Positions 1 through 6,306 of a DNA stretch of 13,876 nt are shown piece after piece; positions within the stretch are counted from its first letter, which is position 1; the number at the start of each line of letters is the position of its first letter. The notes below the pieces were generated by a model. It saw only the letters and a program-made list of their open reading frames with translations, was not told where the DNA came from and searched no databases. Origin of the DNA: CAZMVU01 sp964569295 (GTDB lineage: Bacteria; Hydrogenedentota; Hydrogenedentia; Hydrogenedentales; JAGMZX01); assembly GCA_964569295.1 (NCBI GenBank), contig CAZMVU010000128.1:1-13876 (forward strand), written 5' to 3'. Both the position numbers and the translations under genes were made by a program.

Positions 1-492
1 AAAACACACGGCCAGCCTGCACCATCCAGTTCCGGAAGCAAGGAGAACACACCAAGGCCAAATGACCCGGACCAGCAAAACGTACCATCCCGCAGCCACT
101 ACTCGACCAAGGCGATCGCGCTGCCATCGAGGGGGGGATACCCAGCCCTGACTATGCGCACTGGACTCGTGGCGCCCTCGATGGTGCGCACCGTCTTTCG
201 GTACTTTCAATTGCCGTTCAGCACGGCCGTGCGCATTCTCCGCGGGCCCGATCACCGCGTCGGGCTTCTCGGTCTGGGCAACGATAGTGCCCGTGACAAT
301 GCCTTTCGATGGGGCCACCGTCACCCCCTCCGGAACCACAGGGGGCCCCTCGATCACCTCAAAATGTATCGCAACGTTGACCAACTCTTATCAGAGATCA
401 CCTGTGACGTGCGTTAACTCTCCATGGGCAGTTTCTTTCTAAGTGCTTTGTTTGCATATGCCTACGCTGCACGACTGATACCCTCCAGATAG
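1..492. other. Left-edge region, no confident gene
   Basis: No gene can be assigned here. In one codon register both strands are open: the plus strand from base 1 to a stop ending at 417, and the minus strand from a possible TTG start at 384-382 to the left edge (128 codons). The first part of the minus reading (about bases 384-245) looks protein-like, with a segment VIEGPPVVPEGVTVAP and fairly high G+C at third positions. The rest becomes rich in Arg, Trp and His and looks like noise. The minus TTG has only a weak, distant AGGTGAT upstream. It could be a gene start, a decayed gene or chance openness in GC-rich DNA. A short plus-strand frame ending at 65 could equally be the tail of an upstream gene. 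Confidence 0.25.
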
Positions 493-508
493 TGGCACAG
501 TACTTGCT
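493..508 (+). promoter_or_regulatory. Sigma-54 (RpoN) promoter for the PHPT-like/WecG gene
   Basis: The sequence TGGCAC-AGTAC-TTGCT matches the RpoN consensus TGGCAC-N5-TTGCW at every defined base, with the invariant GG and GC 12 bases apart. Transcription would start near 518-520, leaving a leader of about 55 bases before the ATG at 573. The matching class of activator, a sigma-54-dependent AAA+ protein, is encoded at 3947-4987. The match is seen directly; use of the site is inferred. Confidence 0.75.
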
Positions 509-572
509 ATTAGTTGCGTGCAGAGGTGCCTTGAGTAAGGGGATGACGTGCCAGAGAGACCGGGGGTGATTT

Positions 573-2099
573 ATGAGAGTCTCCAATGTTGAGCGTGGAT
601 TGGTGGTGGATAGACCGGCCAGCAGAATGGACATGACACGGCCCGCCTGGGAGCCGGTAGATCTGGCTTCGTCTTCGCTGGAAGCATTTCCGGGTACGCC
701 CCCCTCGGGCTTGGACTGCCCGCTGAAGTTGTCGCACGGCACAAGGGCGCAACCCAAGATCATGGAGCGGCTCGAGGTGGAGGAGAAGCTGGTGACGGCC
801 CGCCGAAAAGCGACCTTGTATCCGTACGTGAAGCGTTTTCTCGACTCGGTTCTAGCGGGTGTCTTACTCATTGTCCTGGCGCCGGTCATGGTAGTTGTAG
901 CGGTCCGATTACACCTGAGGGGCACCGGCCGGATCGTGGAGCGTCGCACGGTGGTGGGATGGCGTGATTGCCGGTTTTCTGAGTACTCCTTCGCCACCAG
1001 CCGCCGGCTTGTTCGTCGTTTCCCGCTTCTGTTCAATATCCTCAAAGGGCACATGTCCTTCATTGGTCCGCAGGCATGGTCCGCCGAAGACTGGGCGGAG
1101 CGGTGCCAGCATGAGCCCTTCGTAGTTCAACGCACGAGCGTGCGGCCGGGTATCCTGTGCGATTGGTGGATTCGGCGTTGCGTGAGTCTGGACTACGTGA
1201 GTGAGACCCACCTCGATGTGCAGTATGTGGAGAACCTGTCTTTTCGGAAGGACTTCTGTACTGTCTTGCGCGCCATCCCCGGCCTGCTCACGCTCGTTAT
1301 CTTTGGGGATGACCCTCCTGAGTACACGCCGCACATCAGCATATCGAATGTTCGTATCGATAACCTGTCCATGGAGTCTGCCATCGATACCATCATTTCG
1401 CGATTGGATGGGGCTGGCGTGAGCCAGGGGTGTTTCATCAATCCCCACAACATAAACCAGGCCTACCGCTTTTCTGAATACATGAAGGTGTTGGAGGAAG
1501 CCGACCTCGTATTGGCCGACGGTTTTGGCACGAAGCTGGCCGGCAAAGTGCTCGACAGGCCCATACGCCAGAATCTATGTGGCACGGACCTCTTCCCCCG
1601 TCTCTGCAAACGTCTCGCGGAGAGGGGCAAGAGCATTTATCTACTTGGGGCGGCGCCGGGTGCAGCGGAGCGTACGGCGAAATGGGTTATGACACATTAT
1701 CCGGGGGTGGCCGTGAAGGGGTGGCACCACGGCTTTTTTACGCCGGATGAGGAGTCCGAAGTGGTTCGCCGAATTGCAGAGTCGGGCGCAGATATACTGA
1801 TTGTGGGTATGGGCGTGCCCAAGCAGGATGTGTGGATTCGGCGGAATCTCCAGGGGCTCAATGTGAAGATGGCTATAGGCTTCGGGGGGCTTTTCGACTA
1901 CTTCTCAGGGCAGGTTCCCCGAGCCCCTCAATGGGTTCGCGAGATCGGCATGGAGTGGGTGTACCGGCTGATTCAGGAACCGGGGCGTATGTGGCGCCGG
2001 TACCTGATTGGCAATTGCCTTTTCATGGCACGCGTTTGCCGCGAACGCTTCTTTGGCGCGCCCGTCATCGCTCGCAGGGGACATGTGGAGCGCGGCTAG
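573..2099 (+). CDS. Degenerate sugar-transferase domain fused to WecG/TagA/CpsF glycosyltransferase
   Basis: This 508-residue protein has two recognisable parts. Residues about 84-240 follow the bacterial sugar transferase (PHPT, PF02397) pattern: KRFLDS and a hydrophobic helix at 87-112, FNILKGHMSFIGPQ near 153-167, VRPG near 190. However, the KFRSM segment is gone and the catalytic Asp-Glu of LDELPQL is replaced (RRFPLLFN), so this half should not catalyse phosphosugar transfer. Residues about 255-495 are a complete WecG/TagA/CpsF domain: INPHNINQ at 289-296, LADGFGT with the likely catalytic Asp316, GMGVPKQDVWI near 412-422, and GFGGLFDYFSGQVPRAPQW near 436-454. This family adds a sugar to an undecaprenyl-linked acceptor at the inner membrane face. 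The first 80 residues match nothing I know. The ATG at 573 follows GGGGGTGAT, close to the 16S-complementary sequence. The gene stands alone behind a sigma-54 promoter. Confidence 0.9.
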   Translation: MRVSNVERGLVVDRPASRMDMTRPAWEPVDLASSSLEAFPGTPPSGLDCPLKLSHGTRAQPKIMERLEVEEKLVTARRKATLYPYVKRFLDSVLAGVLLIVLAPVMVVVAVRLHLRGTGRIVERRTVVGWRDCRFSEYSFATSRRLVRRFPLLFNILKGHMSFIGPQAWSAEDWAERCQHEPFVVQRTSVRPGILCDWWIRRCVSLDYVSETHLDVQYVENLSFRKDFCTVLRAIPGLLTLVIFGDDPPEYTPHISISNVRIDNLSMESAIDTIISRLDGAGVSQGCFINPHNINQAYRFSEYMKVLEEADLVLADGFGTKLAGKVLDRPIRQNLCGTDLFPRLCKRLAERGKSIYLLGAAPGAAERTAKWVMTHYPGVAVKGWHHGFFTPDEESEVVRRIAESGADILIVGMGVPKQDVWIRRNLQGLNVKMAIGFGGLFDYFSGQVPRAPQWVREIGMEWVYRLIQEPGRMWRRYLIGNCLFMARVCRERFFGAPVIARRGHVERG

Positions 2100-2324
2100 A
2101 CCCTACCGGCACGTTCGCGATGGCCGGGGGCTGCGCGGTGCGGGGCGAATCCCATTTTGCGGCACGATGCAGTTGACCGTCTTCGGGATAAGCAACACAC
2201 CGTAGCGCTTGTTACGTATGAGCGTTGCCTCGGGCAGGAGGAGACGCCGTGCCACGCATCAACAAGGGGCGGACGAACGGTTGAGCAATACAAGGCCGTT
2301 GTTCCGGGTGGCTGTAAAGGGAGG
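2100..2324. other. Spacer between convergent genes
   Basis: This 225-bp stretch lies between the 3' ends of the glycosyltransferase gene and the minus-strand GGDEF-like gene. Short overlapping frames occur on both strands, but none has a ribosome binding site or recognisable protein sequence. I see no strong rho-independent terminator; only a weak AGGG/CCCT pairing occurs near 2320-2333. Confidence 0.5.
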
Positions 2325-2717
2325 CTACCCCTCGAAGACCACGTTCCCCTCGCCTCCGTTCTTCGCCATGTGCAGCCGCCGTTCGGCGGTTGACATCATG
2401 GACTCGGCCGAGGTGTCGTCGGCTGGAAAGGTAACCACGGAAAAGCGCATGTCGAAACGAGTGCGCAAGGCATCGTTGTAGCGGTTAATGGCGCAAAGCG
2501 CGTCGTGCTTGTCGGTCTCTGCCATGAGTACAGCAATGGTGTGGTCGTAGCTGGCTACGGCGTCGCTGTTGCGCATGTGGGGGCCCACGACGGCCTTGAG
2601 TCCCTCATGATCCGTTGGTGAGTGGACCAGGACTAGCGATACGTAGCGCCGATAGCGCTCCGCCCCATTCAGTTCATACCTCAAGATACCATCGAACACG
2701 GGGAACGTGGTGGTCAT
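2325..2717 (-). CDS. Degenerate stand-alone GGDEF-like protein
   Basis: This 130-residue protein resembles a shortened GGDEF (diguanylate cyclase) domain: an entry helix ILRYELNGAERYRRYVSLVL (11-30), RNSDAVASY (49-57), then IAVLMAETDKHDAL (61-74), FSVVTFPADDTSAESMM (92-108) and AERRLHMAKNGG (111-122). In active enzymes GGDEF sits between the RxSDxxARY and FAVLLPET strands. Here it is replaced by DHT, one residue short, and the substrate/metal-binding Asp and the FKxxND segment are also missing. It cannot be a normal diguanylate cyclase; it might bind a partner or a nucleotide, or be decaying. The start is well supported: TGGAG lies nine bases before the ATG, and a sigma-54-like promoter lies just upstream. 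No transmembrane segment or signal peptide is present. It is convergent with the glycosyltransferase gene. Confidence 0.75.
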   Translation of the reverse strand: MTTTFPVFDGILRYELNGAERYRRYVSLVLVHSPTDHEGLKAVVGPHMRNSDAVASYDHTIAVLMAETDKHDALCAINRYNDALRTRFDMRFSVVTFPADDTSAESMMSTAERRLHMAKNGGEGNVVFEG

Positions 2718-2751
2718 TACAAATTACTCCATGAGACTTTGCGAACTATGT

Positions 2752-2767
2752 AGCATGATTCATGCCA
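2752..2767 (-). promoter_or_regulatory. Sigma-54-like promoter for the GGDEF-like gene
   Basis: Read on the minus strand the site is TGGCATG-AATC-ATGCT, against the consensus TGGCACG-N4-TTGCW. The GG and GC dinucleotides are intact and correctly spaced, with two mismatches. A start site near 2741 would give a leader of about 25 bases containing the TGGAG ribosome binding site. Its orientation and position fit the gene at 2717-2325. Confidence 0.6.
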
Positions 2768-2847
2768 CGGTGCACATCGGTCGGCGCGCGTGTATAACCA
2801 TCACGCATGTAAGTACTTAGAGACGGAATACGGCATGCCATTGTCGA

Positions 2848-2903
2848 TTGGCACCAATGCTTGATTGGCCAGAGTTGACCAAGTATTGCTCATTGGTAAT
2901 TGG
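2848..2903 (-). promoter_or_regulatory. CCAAT/ATTGG inverted-repeat cluster, candidate activator-binding site
   Basis: About 80-135 bp upstream of the minus-strand sigma-54-like promoter there is a dense set of inverted repeats. They include TTGG-CA-CCAA, CCAAT-GCTTG-ATTGG (2854-2868), TTGG-N10-CCAA and a further ATTGG pair. Enhancer sites for sigma-54 activators usually lie 80-150 bp upstream, so the position fits. The GTTGACCAA at 2874-2882 also occurs at 376-384, about 109 bp upstream of the other sigma-54 promoter. Binding by the 3947-4987 activator is inferred. Confidence 0.35.
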
Positions 2904-3079
2904 AATGGGGGCGCCGGCGGATTCCTTGCAGTGCGTTGAATCCCTGTGGATTGTTCCCGTGCGTTTCGTGCCTTAAGAATCGTAATGGGCAACAAAAAAC
3001 GCCAGAATTTCGAGCATCATGGGTGACTTGTTGTGGTGCTGTGTTTTATCGCGTGCGAAAAGTGCGGGGCCCGGGGAGG

Positions 3080-3107
3080 GCGGTTGTCCCCAACCGCTTA
3101 CTTGGGG
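3080..3107. other. Overlapping alternative stem-loops
   Basis: GCGGTTG (3080-3086) pairs perfectly with CAACCGC (3091-3097) across a four-base loop. CCCCAA (3088-3093) can instead pair with TTGGGG (3102-3107). The two hairpins share bases and cannot coexist. A longer GGGGG...CCCCC pairing could enclose the following 40 bases. This could be a structured leader or small RNA, or simply GC-rich chance pairing. Confidence 0.3.
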
Positions 3108-3219
3108 GCTTACGTCGCGTTTCGGCTCGCGGGTACGCGCGTCCCCCCGGCTTCGGCCGATGCCTGCCTGTGACGACATGGCAGACCTGGAGACGAACGG
3201 TGAGTATGAAGAATCATCC

Positions 3220-3293
3220 ACCGATAACGCAGATGGACGCAGGTAGGAACGGCAGCGCCAAGAATCATGCGCAAATTTGCGCCATCTGCGGTG
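3220..3293. repeat. Orphan, degenerate copy of the CGCAGAT palindromic repeat
   Basis: An ACCG...ACGCAGATGGACGCAGG arm (3220-3243) is followed by GCGCAAATTTGCGCCATCTGCGGT (3269-3292, seen as two joined pieces), whose complement reads ACCGCAGATGGCGC. It shares the heptamer and ACCG/CGGT ends with the blocks at 11169-12782, but it is single-tiered and carries no GxxExxY gene. It lies over 7.8 kb from the main array. Confidence 0.6.
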
Positions 3294-3434
3294 AATTCTT
3301 CCCGCGGCGGCCGTGTCCTCCGCCCAAACACCCCAGCCGTCCGGAGAAGCACCAAAGTAAAGAGCGGCAATATGGGTAGCGCCCCCTGTTTCTTCTGTTT
3401 CTCTATGTCTCCCCTGTTTCCAACACCATGGGCA

Positions 3435-3463
3435 TTGACAATCCTGGGTTTTATCTGTAAACT
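3435..3463 (+). promoter_or_regulatory. Candidate sigma-70 promoter upstream of the activator operon
   Basis: A perfect -35 TTGACA (3435-3440) is followed by a 17-base spacer and TAAACT (3458-3463; four of six matches to TATAAT). If used, it would drive the 3947 operon through a leader of about 480 bases, unusually long. No better promoter is visible closer to the start. The only nearby sigma-54-like string (TGGCAG at 3901) has its -12 element one base out of register. Confidence 0.4.
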
Positions 3464-3946
3464 TAATAAAGTGTTGCTTTTGTCACCGGGGGCTCATTGG
3501 TGACTCGAGGACAATCTTCTAAGAAGGTGCGTATGTAAATGTTTGCGCGAGGGGGAGTTTTACATTTTGACCGCCCAGGCGGTGGGTGCGCATTGCCCCT
3601 GTGTTCCCACCGCTGCCTTCGGCCTTTATCCCGCCCATCCGCTGCACACGTTAGCGCCCATGACGCGAATTGCGTCCCAGGAAGATAAATGTGTGTCAAG
3701 ATTGAATAACATGTTGCTTGTGACGATTGTGTTTGGGCGTAGCGGGCTACTCGGGTTGGCATGGTTCGAGTTTTTTCTGGGTTTTGTAAATAGTTATCGC
3801 TCACGCAGTTATGCGCAGTATTGGGCTTTGATTCTCTTGGGGCGCCTGCTTTTGGCGTGCTTGTTGCATAGAGGCGTTGATGTTATGCGGGAGCGTGCCG
3901 TGGCAGATGCCGGTGCGTGGGTTCCAAGACGTAGGGAGACATTGCC

Positions 3947-4987
3947 GTGCCTGGGAATGGGTGGTCCGAAGACAGTCTAAGAGTGGCGATTAAGACAGCG
4001 CCGCACGCGCGCCTATTGGGGCAGGACCCCAGGATTCACAGCGTCAACAGCCTGGTCGCAAAACTCGCCTCCACCAACTTGACGGTTTTCATTACAGGTG
4101 AAACGGGAACGGGCAAGGACATTGTAGCTGCTTTGCTTCATAACTCAGGCCCCCGCGCGAGGCGGCCCTTTGTGAAGCTTAACTGCCCGAGTATCCCGTT
4201 GGACCTTTTGGAGAGCGAGTTGTTTGGGCATGAGCTTGGTGCATTCACGGGCGCGCACACCTCGCGTCCAGGCCGACTCGAACTGGCGCGCGATGGCACC
4301 TTGTTTCTCGATGAGATTTGCGAAACGTCGTTGCAGGCTCAAAGCCGTTTACTTCACGTGCTGGATGGCGAGCCCTACATGCGGGTGGGGGGTACGCGTT
4401 GCATTCCCATGAGTGCGCGCATCATTGCTGCGGCTAATGTAAGCGCAGAAGAGGCCGTGGCCCAGGGGCGCCTGCGGCAGGATCTGGCCTTCCGTTTAGG
4501 GGAGACCGTGATTAGCCTGCCGCCGCTACGCGAACGCGTTGAAGATATCCCGCTTCTCGCGGAACATTTCCACTACCACGCGTGTGAGGTGGCCGGCAAG
4601 GAATACCAACCGCTGAAACCCGAGGTGCATGAGTACCTTCAGGAACAGCGGTGGGAAGGCAATGTGCGCCAGTTGGCCGGTTGGGTGCGCGAGTTCGTGG
4701 CCAATGATTACCCGGAAAGTGTCCTGCTCAAGGGGGCTAACGGCAGTAATCGTCGTTCATCCGGCTCTGGTGACGCTGGCGGGGAGACCGATGACGCCCG
4801 CCGCGAGAAGCAATTCATGCCGCTCAGCGAGGCGGGACGGCTGGCCGCCGAGAAGGCAGAGCGGGCACTCATCGAAGACACTTTGCGCTATACCCGCTGG
4901 AACCGGCGCAAGGCCGCGAAACTGTTGGATACGAGTTACAGTTCTCTGTTGCGCCGCATCGCCAAGTACAAGCTGGGCCAGGCGTAA
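3947..4987 (+). CDS. Receiver-less sigma-54-dependent transcriptional activator (AAA+ / Fis HTH)
   Basis: This 346-residue protein is a bacterial enhancer-binding protein that uses ATP hydrolysis to open promoters held by sigma-54 polymerase. Motifs in order: Walker A GETGTGKD (51-58), the sigma-54-contacting loop GAFTGA (98-103), Walker B GTLFLDEI (117-124), sensor I ARIIAAAN (157-164), LRQDLAFRL and LPPLRERVEDIPLL (176-204), WEGNVRQL (236-243), a hydrophilic linker (263-288), and a Fis-type DNA-binding end NRRKAAKLLDTSYSSLLRRI (319-338). Only about 22 residues precede the AAA+ domain, so there is no receiver, PAS or GAF input domain; this resembles PspF rather than NtrC. Control must come from a partner protein or from expression level. 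GTG is the start because GGGAG lies eight bases upstream and no earlier ATG fits. It is the first gene of the export operon. Likely targets are the promoters at 493 and 2767. Confidence 0.95.
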   Translation: MPGNGWSEDSLRVAIKTAPHARLLGQDPRIHSVNSLVAKLASTNLTVFITGETGTGKDIVAALLHNSGPRARRPFVKLNCPSIPLDLLESELFGHELGAFTGAHTSRPGRLELARDGTLFLDEICETSLQAQSRLLHVLDGEPYMRVGGTRCIPMSARIIAAANVSAEEAVAQGRLRQDLAFRLGETVISLPPLRERVEDIPLLAEHFHYHACEVAGKEYQPLKPEVHEYLQEQRWEGNVRQLAGWVREFVANDYPESVLLKGANGSNRRSSGSGDAGGETDDARREKQFMPLSEAGRLAAEKAERALIEDTLRYTRWNRRKAAKLLDTSYSSLLRRIAKYKLGQA

Positions 4988-5013
4988 CCAGCGCGGATGA
5001 GAAGGGGGCAATT

Positions 5014-6306
5014 TTGCAGGAAATGACAACATTTCAAGGGGTGCGTGCTGTTACACTCGTCGTGCTGGCCGCCTTGGTGGCTGGTTGTGCGAGCAATTCT
5101 ACGCACAGGAAGCCTGGTCACGACGGGTCCGAGGGCACGGCCGCCTCGGCGGAGACGGGCATCGTCGACACGATGGTTGTTCCGACGCAGGATATCCGTG
5201 GTGAAGACGCGGAGGATGCGGCGCACGAGTCGGTGAGCGAGCAGCCCATACCGGAGCCGGAAGACGAGATGAGCTACCGCATCGGCCCGGGGGATGTGCT
5301 TTTCTTCCGGTCTTTTGACGATGACCAGCTCAGCATGTCGGTGCCGGTGCGCTACGATGGCCATATATCGCTCCAGGTAGTCCCGGATTTGAAGGTGGAG
5401 GGCCTCACGCGCAAGGAGGCGGAAGATCTCGCACGCGAAGCCTATTCGGAGTATTTCGTGGAACCGGAGCTTTCCCTTTCGGTTGCGGAAGTGAGAAGCA
5501 AGATATTCACGGTAATGGGCGAGGTCAGTCAGCCGTCGGAATACGACTACACCCGGCCGATAACCCTCCTGAACGCCATCAACATTGCGGGTGGTATTCG
5601 CGTTAACCAGCGCGGTGGCGACTCGTACGTCGGCGCCCAGGGGCAGCTGGTGCAGGCGCTGGTGATTCGCCACATAGGGGACGAACGCCATGTATTTGAA
5701 GTCGATATGCGCGACTTTGAACAGCCCGGTCCAAGCCCCGCCGACACGCCGATCTACCCGGGCGATGTGGTCTATGTGCCTGAGAGCGCAAACCTGGTGT
5801 ATTTGCTGGGTGAGGTGCGTCAGCCAAGGGTATATGCGATTTCACAGGGGCTGACCCTGATTCGTCTCCTTGCGCTCGCAGGCGGGTTTGAGGAGTCGCG
5901 GGCCCACATAAGCAAAGTGGCCATTACGCGTGAAATCAGTAAAACGGAAACGAAGATTCTTATCTTTGATGTGAAGAAAGGGCTGAAGACCGGTGCTGAC
6001 ATGATGTTAGAACCGGGAGACATCATCTACGTGCCCCGGCGTCCCCTGGTGCGGGCCCAGGAGTTCCTGCAGCGTGTGGTTGCGCCGGCTACGACGGGCA
6101 TGAGCTTCGCACGACAGGTGCTCGGACTGTATCAGCAGGCTTACAGCGCTTACTACACGAAGCAGCGCTACGACCTGCTTTACAACAACAACAACGACTC
6201 GGACAACCGTGCCACGGCACTCTATGAAAGCACGTTGTTCCTCCAGGATTACGTCAACAACCTGTTTCAACTGACACCTCGTATCAACGGGACACAAACA
6301 CCATGA
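5014..6306 (+). CDS. Outer-membrane polysaccharide export (OPX, Wza-like) lipoprotein
   Basis: This protein forms or gates the outer-membrane exit for the polysaccharide. A hydrophobic signal peptide ends in the lipobox LVAGC, with the lipidated Cys at residue 25, so it is a lipoprotein. An acidic, low-complexity linker follows (about 30-85). A Poly_export domain (PF02563; about 87-157) contains YRIGPGDVLFF and the YDGHISLQVVPDLKVEGLT segment. Two SLBB modules begin at FTVMGEVSQP (about 165) and VYLLGEVRQP (about 262), each ending in a GDxxYVP motif. The last 85 residues include a Tyr/Gln-rich stretch and NNNNDSDN and lack an obvious Wza-type membrane helix. A TTG start at 5014 is preferred, since AAGGGGG lies about five bases upstream; an ATG at 5023 is the alternative. 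It starts 26 bp after the activator gene and overlaps the next gene by four bases (ATGA). Confidence 0.93.
   Translation: MQEMTTFQGVRAVTLVVLAALVAGCASNSTHRKPGHDGSEGTAASAETGIVDTMVVPTQDIRGEDAEDAAHESVSEQPIPEPEDEMSYRIGPGDVLFFRSFDDDQLSMSVPVRYDGHISLQVVPDLKVEGLTRKEAEDLAREAYSEYFVEPELSLSVAEVRSKIFTVMGEVSQPSEYDYTRPITLLNAINIAGGIRVNQRGGDSYVGAQGQLVQALVIRHIGDERHVFEVDMRDFEQPGPSPADTPIYPGDVVYVPESANLVYLLGEVRQPRVYAISQGLTLIRLLALAGGFEESRAHISKVAITREISKTETKILIFDVKKGLKTGADMMLEPGDIIYVPRRPLVRAQEFLQRVVAPATTGMSFARQVLGLYQQAYSAYYTKQRYDLLYNNNNDSDNRATALYESTLFLQDYVNNLFQLTPRINGTQTP

Larger units (their letters stand above)
2768..3946. other. Large intergenic region before the export operon
   Basis: About 1.2 kb lacks a convincing gene. 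Open frames exist (for example 2900-3379, 3019-3246 and 3543-3980 on the plus strand), but none has a good ribosome binding site or recognisable sequence, and the first two run through repeat or GC-rich structured DNA. The region holds the CCAAT/ATTGG inverted repeats, a GC-rich stem-loop tract (3060-3150), an orphan palindromic repeat (3220-3293), a sigma-70-like promoter (3435-3463) and a short palindrome ACCGCC-CA-GGCGGT (3570-3583). I looked for a cyclic-di-GMP riboswitch and saw no diagnostic core. Confidence 0.5.

Noticed and set aside
1526..1541. TGGCACG-AAGC-TGGC string with correct sigma-54 spacing
   Set aside because: It lies in the middle of the glycosyltransferase coding sequence with no downstream start that would use it; the -12 element is imperfect.
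2026..2039. TGGCACG...TTGC sigma-54-like string inside the glycosyltransferase gene
   Set aside because: The spacing between the GG and GC elements is one base too short and the site is intragenic.
2768..3946. Possible cyclic-di-GMP riboswitch given the GGDEF-like neighbour
   Set aside because: No GEMM-type conserved core could be seen by eye on either strand.
3543..3980. Plus-strand TTG frame of 145 residues with a hydrophobic stretch
   Set aside because: It has no good ribosome binding site, mixed codon use, no recognised family, and it overlaps the activator start, which has its own GGGAG site.
5003..5018. AGGGGG...TTTTGCA resembling a sigma-54 -24/-12 pair before the export lipoprotein gene
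   Set aside because: Only the GG and TTGCA match, and it overlaps the ribosome binding site and start codon, so no usable leader would remain.
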